NCBI GenBank assembly: GCA_947427285.1
Contig: CANEHE010000007.1
Span: 19,415 to 83,414, forward strand
Length of the DNA stretch: 64,000 nucleotides
Reading direction: 5' to 3'
DNA from: an uncultured Porphyromonadaceae bacterium
Lineage (GTDB): Bacteria > Bacteroidota > Bacteroidia > Bacteroidales > Muribaculaceae
Shown in pieces: positions 1 to 12,647 of the stretch. Position 1 is the first letter of the stretch. Each line of letters opens with the position of its first letter. The translations under genes and the position numbers were made by a program. The notes below the pieces were generated by a model, which was given only the letters and a program-made list of their open reading frames with translations, was not told where the DNA came from and made no database searches.

Positions 1-1
1 C

Positions 2-1291
2 GGAGCAGCCGCCGGAATTGCAGGTATTTTCCGCGCACCGATCGCAGGAATGCTGTTCACTCTTGAGGTGCTCATGATCGACCTGACAGGCACCACAATA
101 ATGCCATTGCTTCTTTCCTCCATCGCCGGTGCTACCGTAGCATACGTGATGGAAGGATATGATGCGGAATTTTTCTTTGTGCAGAGCGAGCCTTTTCTCA
201 CACGAAAGATTCCTTATACAATCCTGTTAGGCATATTCACAGGATTCGTATCGCTCTACTTCACAGTCATAATGAACCGTATGGAGGCACTATTCCGCAA
301 AATAGGGAAAACATGGCTGAAAGTTGTGATCGGAGGATCTCTGCTTGCTCTTCTAATTTTCCTGTTCCCTCCGCTGTTCGGAGAAGGCTACGGAGCCATC
401 AACAATCTTCTTAACGGCGACACCGCCTCCATAGTCGACGGAACTCTTTTCTATCCCGACCGCGACGACATCTGGTTCATCGCTCTTTTCATCGGTTGCA
501 TCGTACTTACAAAAGCCTTCGCCACAAGTGCCACAAATGGAGCGGGAGGAGTCGGAGGCACTTTCGCGCCATCATTGTTCGTAGGGGCCATGGCCGGTTT
601 TCTGTTTGCCTATTGCTTCAATCAGTTCTGGCCGGAGATCGGTGTCTCCAACAAGAATTTCGCACTTCTGGGAATGGCGGGAGTCATGAGCGGAGTGATG
701 CACGCACCACTGATGGCCATCTTCCTCACAGCCGAAATGACCGGAGGTTACGATCTGTTTCTACCCCTGCTGATTGTATCCACACTCGCATACATGACCG
801 TACGCATGTTCCAGCCATACAGTATCTACACAATGCGTCTCGCCAGAAAAGGGGAACTCTTCACCCATGAAAAGGATAAAGCCGTACTTTCTCTTCTTAA
901 AGTTGACAACGTGATCGAACGCGACTTCAAGTGTGTCACTCCAGATATGAACCTGAAAGAGGTAGTCGATATTATCGCCACTTCAAAGCGCAATCTTTTT
1001 CCTGTGGTAGACAATGAGGGGAATTTCAAGGGGATCGTACTTCTCGACGACATACGCAACATCATGTTCCGGCCGGACCTATACAAGAAAATGCATGTCA
1101 GCCGATTCATGTCCACACCTCCGGCCCGTATCGACATATCGGCTCCAATGGAGCAGGTGATGAAACTCTTCGATGACACTCATGCCTGGAACCTGCCGGT
1201 GGTAGAGGGTGACAGATACGTCGGTTTTGTAAGCAAATCAAAGATATTCAGTTCCTACCGGGCCTTATTGCGTCATTACACTGATGACTGA
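2..1291 (+). CDS. ClC-family voltage-gated chloride channel/transporter with C-terminal CBS domains, 5'-truncated by window edge
   Basis: Frame is open from nt 2 (GAAAGIAGIFRAPIAGMLFTLEVL); ClC motifs GGVGGTFAPSLFVGAMAG and GMAGVMSGVMHAPLMAIFLTAEMTGGYDL; two CBS-like segments at the C-terminus. Confidence 0.93.
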   Translation, partial: GAAAGIAGIFRAPIAGMLFTLEVLMIDLTGTTIMPLLLSSIAGATVAYVMEGYDAEFFFVQSEPFLTRKIPYTILLGIFTGFVSLYFTVIMNRMEALFRKIGKTWLKVVIGGSLLALLIFLFPPLFGEGYGAINNLLNGDTASIVDGTLFYPDRDDIWFIALFIGCIVLTKAFATSATNGAGGVGGTFAPSLFVGAMAGFLFAYCFNQFWPEIGVSNKNFALLGMAGVMSGVMHAPLMAIFLTAEMTGGYDLFLPLLIVSTLAYMTVRMFQPYSIYTMRLARKGELFTHEKDKAVLSLLKVDNVIERDFKCVTPDMNLKEVVDIIATSKRNLFPVVDNEGNFKGIVLLDDIRNIMFRPDLYKKMHVSRFMSTPPARIDISAPMEQVMKLFDDTHAWNLPVVEGDRYVGFVSKSKIFSSYRALLRHYTDD

Positions 1292-1302
1292 TAATATTAC
1301 CC

Positions 1303-2289
1303 ATGCAAAATAGAAATCCTCAAGTCAATAAGATGAATAAAGACAGTCTGAAAATAGTTTTCTTCGGCACACCGGAATTTGCGGTGGCTTCGCTAAAAAG
1401 TATTCTCGATGACGGATGGAACGTGGCAGCCGTGGTCACGGCTCCGGACAAACCGGCCGGTCGCGGCCATAAACTTCTGCAAAGCGATGTGAAGAAATTT
1501 GCCCTGGAACGTGGACTGTCTGTCCTTCAGCCTGTCAATCTCAAAGATCCTGATTTTATCGGTTCTCTACGAAAAATCGACGCCGACCTGTTTATTGTCA
1601 TCGCATTCCGAATGCTCCCTGAAGCCGTATGGAGCATGCCGCGTCTCGGCTGCTTCAATCTGCATGCATCGCTGCTGCCCAGATACCGTGGTGCAGCCCC
1701 GATCAACAGAGCCATCATGAACGGCGATCCTGTGACCGGAGTCACCACCTTCTTCCTCAAACAGGAGATTGACACCGGCGATATCATCGACCAACGGATG
1801 ATTGCGATAGGCGAAAATGACAATGCAGGTTTGGTTCATGACAGACTGATGGAGATCGGAGCCGACATGACCCTCCAGACAGTAAGAGACATAGCTGACG
1901 AGACTCTATCCGTCACCCCTCAGCCCGACGGTGAATTCATACCCGCACCGAAAATTTTCAGAGCAGATTGCGAAATCGACTGGACGAAATCCGCAAAAGA
2001 AATCCATGATCATGTCAGGGGACTTTCCCCTTATCCGGCAGCCCGGACCACTATCACACTTTCTTCGGGACAGGATATTGAAGTGAAAATTTTCGATACC
2101 CGTCTCCTCCCTGAGAAGATTGGGACAGAACCCGGGACGGTGGTCATAGACGGGAAAAGATTGATAGTAGCTGCATCAGACAGGATGTTGGAAATCATCT
2201 CACTCCAGCCTTCAGGGAAAAAGCCTATGGAGGCATCTGCGTTTCTGGCCGGTCACATTCCGGTAAAATGTCACAAATCGGTTCTATGA
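1303..2289 (+). CDS. fmt: Methionyl-tRNA formyltransferase (start may be ATG at 1333)
   Basis: KIVFFGTPEFAVASL, NLHASLLPRYRGAAPINRAIMNGDPVTGVTTFFLKQEIDTGDI. Confidence 0.97.
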   Translation: MQNRNPQVNKMNKDSLKIVFFGTPEFAVASLKSILDDGWNVAAVVTAPDKPAGRGHKLLQSDVKKFALERGLSVLQPVNLKDPDFIGSLRKIDADLFIVIAFRMLPEAVWSMPRLGCFNLHASLLPRYRGAAPINRAIMNGDPVTGVTTFFLKQEIDTGDIIDQRMIAIGENDNAGLVHDRLMEIGADMTLQTVRDIADETLSVTPQPDGEFIPAPKIFRADCEIDWTKSAKEIHDHVRGLSPYPAARTTITLSSGQDIEVKIFDTRLLPEKIGTEPGTVVIDGKRLIVAASDRMLEIISLQPSGKKPMEASAFLAGHIPVKCHKSVL

Positions 2290-2293
2290 AAAT

Positions 2294-3994
2294 ATGATTC
2301 CCGATAAAACCAACTGTCTGATTCTGGCTGAAGTATTGGCCCGGCAAGGAGTACGCCGTTGCGTAGTCTCTCCGGGATCACGCAACGCCCCGCTTATTCT
2401 TGCATTCGACGCATGTCCCGACATCGAGTTGACCGTAGTAGCCGATGAACGTTCTGCAGCTTTCATCGCGCTCGGCATGAGCCAGGTCTCACGGCGACCG
2501 GTGGCATTGGTTTGCACTTCCGGGTCCGCTCCTCTGAACTACGCACCAGCTCTGGCCGAAGCACTCTATCAAGGGATTCCACTGATTGCAATCTCGGCAG
2601 ACAGGCCATTGCAATGGATTGATCAGGATGATTCCCAGACCATCCATCAGGCCGGAGTACTCGACAATCTGGTGAAACGCTCTTTCGACATTCCCGACGT
2701 AAAGATGCCCGGAGAGGAACATCTCTGGTATGCCAACCGTGTGGCCAATGAAGCCTGTCTTACAGCAATTTCCGGCAAACCGGGCCCCGTGCATATAAAT
2801 GTACAGCTCCACGCGCCGCTGACAAATGAAGGAACCGCACTCCCGTCACAGAGAATAGTTGAGAATATCGAACCGGAGGGAATGGTCAGCAAAGAGACCA
2901 TCTTACAACTTGCCCGTGAAGTTGCCGATACACGAATACTAGTGGTGGGAGGTTTCTGTCCTCCGGATGACAGACTCAACCGCGCTCTGAGCATTTTCTC
3001 GCAACTCCCGAATGTATTTATCCTTCACGAGACACTGGCCAATCTCCATCTTCCCGACGGACAAACTCCGGTAGACACTTTACTTTGTTCTCTTTCCGAA
3101 TCAGATAAAGAGGACCTTAGACCCGATATTGCAATATCATTCGGAGGGGCACTCGTATCCCGCTTTGTGAAACAATATCTGCGCTCCTATCCTCCAAGAC
3201 TGGGTCATTGGGCGATAGGACCTAATGACCGGATAGCTGACTGTTTTCAGTCCCTCACCAAACGTATTACCGCACCTGCTGCTCCGTTCTTCCGTCGTCT
3301 GAGAGGGGTATTGGGAAAATTTGTGAATCAATCCTCCTATCGTCAGGAGTGGATATCAGCCTCAGAGCGCGCCGCAAATCTGCATGCCCGCTATCTGAGA
3401 AACATACCCTGGAGCGATATGAAAGGATTGGAGATTGTATTCCGTAAACTTCCGGGCTCTCTCAATCTCCAGCTTTCCAACGGCACACCTGTAAGATATG
3501 CCCAATTACTGCAACAACATGCACCCCACGCCTCTTTCTGCAACCGTGGAGTGTCAGGTATCGACGGATGTACCTCGACATCTGTAGGAGCAGCCCTCGC
3601 CTATCCCGGAATGACACTTCTCATCACCGGAGACCTCTCCTTCAGCTACGACCTTTCCGCTCTTGCTTTCAAGGGAATCCCACAACGGCTGAGGATAATC
3701 GTGGTAAACAATTCCGGAGGTGCCATCTTTCGCTTTGTAGCCACCACGGCATCTTTACCAGATGATCTGCGTGAAAAATATTTCTGTACCGATCCACGAC
3801 TTGATCTCACAAAACTGACAGACGCATTCGGTATGGAGTATCTATATGCCGACAATGAAAGCAGTCTCATAAAAGCATTGGAGCGTCTCTTCTCTCCATC
3901 TGACGGATGCATACTGCTTGAGATGAAAACCGATCCTTTGATCTCAGCCTCTATACTTAAAAACTACTTCTCCACACTTAAAAACCGGGAATAA
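2294..3994 (+). CDS. menD: 2-succinyl-5-enolpyruvyl-6-hydroxy-3-cyclohexene-1-carboxylate synthase
   Basis: ThDP enzyme; [61 protein letters not shown]; followed by menB/C/E. Confidence 0.97.
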   Translation: MIPDKTNCLILAEVLARQGVRRCVVSPGSRNAPLILAFDACPDIELTVVADERSAAFIALGMSQVSRRPVALVCTSGSAPLNYAPALAEALYQGIPLIAISADRPLQWIDQDDSQTIHQAGVLDNLVKRSFDIPDVKMPGEEHLWYANRVANEACLTAISGKPGPVHINVQLHAPLTNEGTALPSQRIVENIEPEGMVSKETILQLAREVADTRILVVGGFCPPDDRLNRALSIFSQLPNVFILHETLANLHLPDGQTPVDTLLCSLSESDKEDLRPDIAISFGGALVSRFVKQYLRSYPPRLGHWAIGPNDRIADCFQSLTKRITAPAAPFFRRLRGVLGKFVNQSSYRQEWISASERAANLHARYLRNIPWSDMKGLEIVFRKLPGSLNLQLSNGTPVRYAQLLQQHAPHASFCNRGVSGIDGCTSTSVGAALAYPGMTLLITGDLSFSYDLSALAFKGIPQRLRIIVVNNSGGAIFRFVATTASLPDDLREKYFCTDPRLDLTKLTDAFGMEYLYADNESSLIKALERLFSPSDGCILLEMKTDPLISASILKNYFSTLKNRE

Positions 3995-3996
3995 AA

Positions 3997-4818
3997 ATGG
4001 AACAAATAATCTGGAAACCAATCAAAGAATATACTGATATCCTCTTCGAACAGTTTGAGGGCATCGCAAAGATAACCATCAATCGTCCACGTGTATACAA
4101 CGCTTTCAGACCACTGACAAACATGGAGATGCTTGATGCCATGTCAATATGCCGAGAACGGAATGACATAGGAGTGGTGATACTTACCGGCACCGGCGAT
4201 AAAGCATTCTGCTCCGGAGGAGACCAGAACGTAAAAGGTATTGGCGGATACGTGGATGAGAACGGTGTGCCACGGCTCAATGTGCTTGATCTCCATAAAG
4301 CCATACGGTCATTGCCTAAACCGGTCATTGCCATGGTCAACGGATATTCCATCGGAGGCGGCAATGTGCTGCAGGTGGTCTGTGACCTTTCCATCGCATC
4401 CGAAAATGCCCGATTCGGCCAGACGGGCCCTAAAGTGGGAAGTTTCGACGCCGGTTTCGGCTCATCATATCTCGCAAGATGTGTCGGCCAGAAAAAGGCA
4501 CGTGAAATATGGTTTCTCTGCAAGCAATACACAGCCGCAGAGGCCCTGGAAATGGGAATGGTAAACGCAGTGGTTCCCTTTGACAAACTTGAAGAGACCA
4601 CAGTGGAATGGTGCCGCACTATACTGAAACGTTCCCCCATGGCAATCCGGATGGTCAAACGGGCATTAAACGCTGAACTTGACGGTCAGCATGGGCTGAT
4701 GGAATTTGCAGGTGATACCACACTGATGTACTACCTTATGGCGGAAGCCCAGGAAGGTAAAAATGCCTTTCTGGAGAAACGAGACCCTGACTTCGACCAA
4801 TTCCCCAAATTTCCCTGA
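3997..4818 (+). CDS. menB: 1,4-dihydroxy-2-naphthoyl-CoA synthase
   Basis: Crotonase fold; [49 protein letters not shown]. Confidence 0.97.
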   Translation: MEQIIWKPIKEYTDILFEQFEGIAKITINRPRVYNAFRPLTNMEMLDAMSICRERNDIGVVILTGTGDKAFCSGGDQNVKGIGGYVDENGVPRLNVLDLHKAIRSLPKPVIAMVNGYSIGGGNVLQVVCDLSIASENARFGQTGPKVGSFDAGFGSSYLARCVGQKKAREIWFLCKQYTAAEALEMGMVNAVVPFDKLEETTVEWCRTILKRSPMAIRMVKRALNAELDGQHGLMEFAGDTTLMYYLMAEAQEGKNAFLEKRDPDFDQFPKFP

Positions 4819-4821
4819 ACC

Positions 4822-5880
4822 GTGCGCCTCGCCTACGCTCCATACACACTGCATTTTCATCAGCCTGCAGGCACCTCCCGGGGCATCCTTTATGAAAAGC
4901 CCACTTATTTTATAAAGGTATTCGACGAACACAATCCCACACACTTCGGATTAGGGGAAGCTCCTCTCTTTCCCGGACTGTCTCCCGAAGCCGACGAGAG
5001 ATATGAGTACAAACTTATAGAACTGCTGGCCAATGTCGCTTTAGGTCGCCCGACGGATCTCTCCCATCATTCATCCATCCAGTTCGGCCTTGAACAGGCC
5101 CTACGGGACTTTGCTCTCGGATGCCGCAGAATATATGCTCCTTCCGATTTCACCAACGGTCGAAGTCCGATTGTAATCAACGGACTCGTATGGATGGGAT
5201 CGCTGGAAGAGATGACCATGCGAATCAAGGAAAAGGTTGATGCAGGTTTCAGATGCATCAAACTTAAAATCGGAGCACTCGACTGGGCAGAAGAGGAACG
5301 CATGATAACAGCCGTGCGTGCCAGGTTCTCTCCGGAAAAATTGGAAATCAGGGTCGATGCCAATGGCGGATTTCCAATGGATGCGGCCCTCCCCCGGCTT
5401 AAATGGCTTGCGGATATGGGCATCCATTCCATAGAGCAGCCGATTCCTGCCGGACACACGGAACTTATGGCTTTCCTGTGCTCCGCATCACCACTGCCAA
5501 TCGCTCTTGACGAGGAATTGATCGGAATATCCGGCATCAGAGAAAAAACGGATATGCTCGACATAATCCGTCCGGCATACATAATTCTCAAGCCTGCGTT
5601 ATGCGGCGGATTCTCCGGTGCTGTCGAATGGATTGAACTTGCACGGGAACGAGGTATCGGCTGGTGGATCACCTCATCACTTGAATCAAATGTAGGATTG
5701 AATGCTCTCGCCCAGTTCACAGCATCTCTTGATGTCGAGATTCCACAAGGACTCGGTACCGGAAACCTATTCACCAACAATGCCCCTTCTCCATTGACAC
5801 TGAAAGGTGAACAACTGATGTTTGATCCGACATTTGTTTACGACAACCGTTGGCTTGACAGTCTGGAATGGAGAGAATGA
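4822..5880 (+). CDS. menC: o-succinylbenzoate synthase (GTG start)
   Basis: Enolase-superfamily motifs KLKIGALDW, RVDANGGF, SIEQPI, ALDEELIG; in men cluster. Confidence 0.93.
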   Translation: MRLAYAPYTLHFHQPAGTSRGILYEKPTYFIKVFDEHNPTHFGLGEAPLFPGLSPEADERYEYKLIELLANVALGRPTDLSHHSSIQFGLEQALRDFALGCRRIYAPSDFTNGRSPIVINGLVWMGSLEEMTMRIKEKVDAGFRCIKLKIGALDWAEEERMITAVRARFSPEKLEIRVDANGGFPMDAALPRLKWLADMGIHSIEQPIPAGHTELMAFLCSASPLPIALDEELIGISGIREKTDMLDIIRPAYIILKPALCGGFSGAVEWIELARERGIGWWITSSLESNVGLNALAQFTASLDVEIPQGLGTGNLFTNNAPSPLTLKGEQLMFDPTFVYDNRWLDSLEWRE

Positions 5881-5898
5881 CAAAAGACGTCACTAAAA

Positions 5899-6888
5899 AT
5901 GGTACAATCCATATCGGAATCCTGGGCTAAGGAACGGCAACACGTATGGCAATTCTGTCGCGAATGGGCCTCTGGGGAAATTATCGCCCACACATCCGGC
6001 TCCACCGGCACTCCGAAACCAATACGACTGTCAAGAGAATCTATTGATGCAAGTGTACGTCGCACGGTCGACGTTTTCAACCTTACCTCCGGCAGTCATC
6101 TGCACAGTTGCGTATCAACCAGATATATAGGAGGTAAAATGATGGTAGCCAGAGCTCTTGCTCTTGGCTGCCTGTTTACATTTGAAACACCCTCCAATCG
6201 TCCGTCCTTCCCGGCAGACCAGGCCATAGACCTTCTGGCAATAGTACCTTCGATGGTCGATCATATATTGCTCCGGCACAGTCAGGGAACCCTTCCACGG
6301 ATAGGAGCGATAATCATCGGAGGTGCGCCGCTTCCACAAAAAATCAGGAATCAGCTCACATACTCCGGTATCAATGCCTACGAGACATACGGCATGACAG
6401 AAACAGCATCTCACATTGCCCTGCGCCATGTAAGCAAAAATCCGGAGGAGTCGTTCACTGTCTTGCCCGGAATTGATATCGGCATCGATTCCCGGGGATG
6501 CCTTATACTGAAAGTTGATGGGATTCACGGAAAGATCATTACCAATGACATCGTCAATATAGTCAGTCCAGAAAAATTCCGTGTACTGGGACGTGCAGAC
6601 AATATCATAGTCACCGGAGGCATGAAGACCGTGCCGGAAGATGTGGAGCGCAAAATCGCACACTTGATAAATGAAAACTTCATAGTCTCCTCAATCCCTT
6701 CCGACAAATGGGGAGAGGAGGTGGTCATTGTCATCGACGACACAGGAGGCAGCGGTATTTCTGAGGATATTCCGCCGGAACTGGCCCACGCTCTGTCAGA
6801 ATTACTACCTCCTCACGAACGCCCCAGAGCCATCATACGCCGCCCTATCGGACGTACGGCCAATGGCAAACTTATCCGTAAAAGCTGA
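5899..6888 (+). CDS. menE: o-succinylbenzoate-CoA ligase (AMP-binding)
   Basis: HTSGSTGTPKPI P-loop, YETYGMTETASHIA, GRADNIIVTGGMKTVPEDVE, RTANGKLIRK; in men cluster. Confidence 0.92.
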   Translation: MVQSISESWAKERQHVWQFCREWASGEIIAHTSGSTGTPKPIRLSRESIDASVRRTVDVFNLTSGSHLHSCVSTRYIGGKMMVARALALGCLFTFETPSNRPSFPADQAIDLLAIVPSMVDHILLRHSQGTLPRIGAIIIGGAPLPQKIRNQLTYSGINAYETYGMTETASHIALRHVSKNPEESFTVLPGIDIGIDSRGCLILKVDGIHGKIITNDIVNIVSPEKFRVLGRADNIIVTGGMKTVPEDVERKIAHLINENFIVSSIPSDKWGEEVVIVIDDTGGSGISEDIPPELAHALSELLPPHERPRAIIRRPIGRTANGKLIRKS

Positions 6889-6966
6889 ACCATACCGTTT
6901 TCTATACGTTTAATTTAGATGAGCAAGTAAACCGGCAAGTATGCCTTTAGAAGTTATCAAAAAGTT

Positions 6967-6982
6967 TGGCACACTATTTGCT
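6967..6982 (+). promoter_or_regulatory. Candidate sigma-54 (-24/-12) promoter upstream of groESL
   Basis: TGGCAC-ACTAT-TTGCT; GG and GC separated by exactly 10 nt; about 80 nt upstream of the groES ATG. Confidence 0.7.
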
Positions 6983-7064
6983 TACTCCATCGACAAACCG
7001 GAAAAGAAATTTTCACGGTCTGATCATTAAATAAAATTTTACAAACCATAAAACGTATAATAAA

Positions 7065-7337
7065 ATGAATATCCAGCCATTAGCCGATCGCGTACTGATT
7101 GAGCCCACAGCTGCCGAAGAGGTGACAATGGGCGGCATCATCATCCCCGACTCTGCAAAGGAAAAGCCCCTCAAGGGTAAAGTGCTCGCCGTAGGCGGAG
7201 GCACCAAAGACGAGGAAATGGTTCTAAAACCTGGAGACGAAGTGCTCTATGGCAAATATGCCGGCACAGAGATAGAATTCGAAGGCACGAAATATCTCAT
7301 GATGCGTCAGTCAGACGTGCTTGCAGTTATCAGATAA
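7065..7337 (+). CDS. groES: Co-chaperonin GroES
   Basis: [46 protein letters not shown]. Confidence 0.98.
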   Translation: MNIQPLADRVLIEPTAAEEVTMGGIIIPDSAKEKPLKGKVLAVGGGTKDEEMVLKPGDEVLYGKYAGTEIEFEGTKYLMMRQSDVLAVIR

Positions 7338-8999
<1,662 letters not shown>

Positions 9000-9053
9000 T
9001 CCCGTTGACATACCATTTTTGTATCACCGTCTGTACAAGACGTAAGTATGAAG

Positions 9054-9085
9054 GAGGTTGTGAAATTTTCGCAGCCTCTTTCTCT
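9054..9085 (+). terminator. Candidate terminator downstream of groEL
   Basis: GAGGTTGTG-AAATTTT-CGCAGCCTC hairpin (two G-U pairs) followed by TTTCTCT. Confidence 0.5.
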
Positions 9086-9257
9086 GTTCAGACACCACAC
9101 TACTCTAATTCGTTCTGCCATGTTTTAACGGTTTTTAATACCGCCTCTCTTCATGATGCACTAAAATTTTCGTAACTTCGCACTGATTTTGCATTCCGGA
9201 CATCGGTTCTTTCCTCCTGACATCCGGCTGATGATAATTGCAACGGACCGTTAAAAT

Positions 9258-12200
9258 ATGAAATTCAACATAAAACGCTACATATATCTTCTCATATCTT
9301 TTGTACTATTGGTAGGAGTCGGAGTCACAACCCCGGATGCCATGGCCCGCAAGAGTTCCAAGGCAAAGACTTCACAGACATCCAAAAACAAAAAAAGAGC
9401 CTCAAAGAAGAAAACCTCATCCAAGAAAACCAAATCTTCAAAAAAGAGAAACTCAAAGAAAAACTCAAAACAATCCAGAAAGTCATCCAAATCCAGATAT
9501 CGTTCGCGCGCTGTCTCAAGACGTGCATCTCGCCCCGCTCCTCCTCCGGATCCAGTGATGAGCGATTCTCTGACCCTTGCTGTAGACGAAGCTCTGCGCC
9601 AATGGATTCCATCCAATCTCAATCCCGGAGGACTCAGGGTAAATAGTGTGAAAACGGACTCTACACAACGTCTCACCAAGGTAAGTCTCAATGAGAATTA
9701 CACATATCTACCCGTGACACAGGAATTCATTGTCTCCCTGCAGAAAGAGATCAAACGGAATCTTCCAGAACCGTTTGACAATTATCCTGTCACTGTCACA
9801 GTGCGCAATCATCCGATGGCGTATTATATCACCAAGGTCGACAAACTACCGGAGAAATACAGGAAGAACATACCTTTTGTAGTAGAACGCGAACCTTGGG
9901 TGAATCCTAAAAAGGGAATGGAGGGCGATATTGTGGGTCTCTGGTCAAGCCACGGAAGATACTTCAAATCAGGAAGCTGGCAATGGCAAAGACCTCTTCT
10001 TTTCGAAACCATGGAAGATCTTTACACCATGGGATATATATTGCCGTTCACAGTCCCAATGCTTGAAAATGCCGGTGCCTACGTGATGTTACCAAGAGAA
10101 AGGGACATCAATACTAATGAAGTAATAGTAGACAACGATACAAATCCTGACGGTCAGATATATTCTCAGCCTTATTATCGCGAAAATACCGGTTCACGCC
10201 CATGGCAGACCGGTGAAGAGGACGGTTTCATTTACGACCTTCCTGATTTCCGTGACACCGAGAATCCTTTTGAAAACGGGACATACCGTCAGACAACCAC
10301 TGTCAGCAACGGCAATCCATCAATAGCAGCCTGGTATGCCGATATACCCGAAGAAGGGGAATATGCGGTATATGTCAGCTATAAATCATTGCCAGGCTCC
10401 ACAGAAGATGCCCATTATACGGTAAATTATTCCGGTGGCAGCAAAGAGTTTCTGGTGAACCAGACCATGGGCGGAGGCACATGGATCTATCTCGGGACTT
10501 TCCCGTTCAAGGCCGGGTATAGCGATACGGAACCTGTTGTAACCCTTACCAATCTGACCGAGAAGTCGGAAGGAAAGATCCTTACGGCAGATGCGGTAAA
10601 GATCGGAGGAGGAATGGGCAACATTGCAAGAAGTTCCAGCCGGAGCGATATATATCTTGATCCGTCTACTCCTGATGAAACTCCCGACAAAGAGATAGAC
10701 GACGAGGAAGGCGAAGAAGAGGAAACAGACGAGACCTCGTCTGAGGAAGAAGGAGAGGGAGCTGTCGACGCCGAACCGGCAGATACCTCCATACCGGCGG
10801 AACCTCTGCAGACGCCGGTTCAGAAAAACCGCACTCCGACATTCCGCACATCCGGCATGCCACGCTTTGTGGAGGGAGCCAGATACTGGCTTCATTGGGC
10901 TGGAGCACCTGAGAACGTATATTCTCCATATCACGGTTCCAACGACTACAAAGATGACTACACCAGCCGCGGACACTGGATCAATTGGTTGGCCGGAGGA
11001 TCACGCGTGATTCCTGATGCCGACGGGTTGAAAATTCCTGTCGACGTGTGCATGGCATTACACTCGGATGCAGGAAAACGTTCGGATGACAGTTTTGTAG
11101 GCACACTCGGTATCTACTATACAAACGGCGGCGACTCTTACGAGGATGGCACACCGCGAATAAATTCGCGGATGCTTACCGACATGCTTATGCGGCAGAT
11201 CACCGGTGATATCCGCCAGATCTACGAACCACGATGGACACGCCGCTCGATGTGGGACAAAAGTTATGTGGAAGCGAGAGTACCGGAAGTTCCCACCTCA
11301 CTTATCGAACTGATGAGTCATCAGAATTTCGCTGACATGCAATATGGTCTTGATCCTGGATTCCGCTTCTGGGTGGGACGGGCAATCTACAAGGCCCTCG
11401 GCCGTTTCATGGCCGAACGCAAAGACCGGGAATTTGTAGTCCAGCCACTTCCCGTAAAGAATTTTGCAATAAAACGCACCAAGAAAGGCCATTACAGACT
11501 TTCCTGGAGCGCGGTTCAGGATCCTCTGGAACCGACAGCGACACCTAAGAAATATATTGTTCTGGAACGCAGTGGCGAGACTCTCGGATTTCACAAAATA
11601 GGAGAAACACGTTCAACCCACTTCGATATAATGGTTCCCGACACTGAAATCCATAGTTTCAGAATTGTGGCTGCAAACGACGGCGGTATATCCTTTCCGT
11701 CCGAAACACTTGCATTACGTGAGGCTGAATCAGGCCGCCAGCCTATATTGGTCGTCAACGGATTTTCAAAGGTAAGCGGGCCGGATCATTTCTCCGAAGG
11801 AGGGAATGCAGGCTTCCTTTCTGAAGAGGATTTCGGGGTGCCGTATATACGAGACATATCTTTTGCTGGCCATCAGACCGAATTCCGACGCGGAGCAGGA
11901 GAAGCCTTCGGCCGGAGCTCGCAGAACTATGCCACAAAGGTGATCGCAGGGAATACTTTCGATTATCCGTACATACATGGACAGTCTATCTCCAAAGCCG
12001 GATATGGCTTTGTAAGTACTTCGGCATCCGCTGTTGAAAACGGCGATGTAAAACTTTCGGATTTCAAGATTGTAGATCTCATTCTGGGGAAACAGAAGGC
12101 TGTGACTGTAGGCAATGGAAAGACCGGCATCAACTATCCTACCATACCTGAAAATCTTGGGAAGAAACTCAGTACATTTATTTCTAAAGGAGGTCATTTG

Positions 12201-12581
12201 GTTGCATCCGGCCAATACATCGTCTCCGGTACAGATGCCTCTTTCGCATCCGAGACATTAGGTGTAAGACAGGATTCCATCGACGTCAGAAATCCTTCCG
12301 GACGTATTAATATCTCCATGCCCGGTCTTGACAGCACGGCAACCTACTCCTCTACACTCAACAAAGACTTTTATATAGTTGAAAAGCCGGATGCCATTTG
12401 TCCGTCCGATAATTCGGGAGAAACCGTTATTACTCTTAGCGACTCCATAACTGGGGCCGGGGTTCTGTCCCGACGTGGCAAAGGTCAACGTGCCATCTTC
12501 AGCTTCCCGCTTGAGACAGTCGAAGATCCCGGCATACGAGACTCGATTTTCAAGGCCGTTCTCGACTGGTTCGGCCGCTAA
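9258..12581 (+). CDS. Large secreted protein: signal peptide, Lys/Ser-rich segment, golvesin-type C-terminal/CBM-like domain, amidase-like domain, Fn3-like segment ('xanthan lyase'-type annotation in Bacteroidales)
   Basis: Signal peptide; AVYVSYKSLPGSTEDAHYTVNYSGGSKEFLVNQTMGGGTWIYLGTFPFKAG golvesin-like; ALHSDAG and EVPTSLIELMSHQNFADM resemble amidase_3 motifs. Confidence 0.7.
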   Translation: MKFNIKRYIYLLISFVLLVGVGVTTPDAMARKSSKAKTSQTSKNKKRASKKKTSSKKTKSSKKRNSKKNSKQSRKSSKSRYRSRAVSRRASRPAPPPDPVMSDSLTLAVDEALRQWIPSNLNPGGLRVNSVKTDSTQRLTKVSLNENYTYLPVTQEFIVSLQKEIKRNLPEPFDNYPVTVTVRNHPMAYYITKVDKLPEKYRKNIPFVVEREPWVNPKKGMEGDIVGLWSSHGRYFKSGSWQWQRPLLFETMEDLYTMGYILPFTVPMLENAGAYVMLPRERDINTNEVIVDNDTNPDGQIYSQPYYRENTGSRPWQTGEEDGFIYDLPDFRDTENPFENGTYRQTTTVSNGNPSIAAWYADIPEEGEYAVYVSYKSLPGSTEDAHYTVNYSGGSKEFLVNQTMGGGTWIYLGTFPFKAGYSDTEPVVTLTNLTEKSEGKILTADAVKIGGGMGNIARSSSRSDIYLDPSTPDETPDKEIDDEEGEEEETDETSSEEEGEGAVDAEPADTSIPAEPLQTPVQKNRTPTFRTSGMPRFVEGARYWLHWAGAPENVYSPYHGSNDYKDDYTSRGHWINWLAGGSRVIPDADGLKIPVDVCMALHSDAGKRSDDSFVGTLGIYYTNGGDSYEDGTPRINSRMLTDMLMRQITGDIRQIYEPRWTRRSMWDKSYVEARVPEVPTSLIELMSHQNFADMQYGLDPGFRFWVGRAIYKALGRFMAERKDREFVVQPLPVKNFAIKRTKKGHYRLSWSAVQDPLEPTATPKKYIVLERSGETLGFHKIGETRSTHFDIMVPDTEIHSFRIVAANDGGISFPSETLALREAESGRQPILVVNGFSKVSGPDHFSEGGNAGFLSEEDFGVPYIRDISFAGHQTEFRRGAGEAFGRSSQNYATKVIAGNTFDYPYIHGQSISKAGYGFVSTSASAVENGDVKLSDFKIVDLILGKQKAVTVGNGKTGINYPTIPENLGKKLSTFISKGGHLVASGQYIVSGTDASFASETLGVRQDSIDVRNPSGRINISMPGLDSTATYSSTLNKDFYIVEKPDAICPSDNSGETVITLSDSITGAGVLSRRGKGQRAIFSFPLETVEDPGIRDSIFKAVLDWFGR

Positions 12582-12647
12582 CACTCTATCAAACAGATTC
12601 TCTTCTCCTGTCTATTTATCAACACTGACAACCGCATCTTATCAGAC

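Noticed and set aside
3978-4658. 226-aa minus-strand ORF opposite menB
   Set aside because: Antisense to menB, no family resemblance.
5067-5780. 237-aa minus-strand ORF opposite menC
   Set aside because: Antisense to menC, no family resemblance.
9361-9540. Lys/Ser-rich coding stretch as a possible tandem DNA repeat array or histone-like gene
   Set aside because: Codons are varied and there is no fixed repeat unit; it sits in frame within the secreted protein after its signal peptide.
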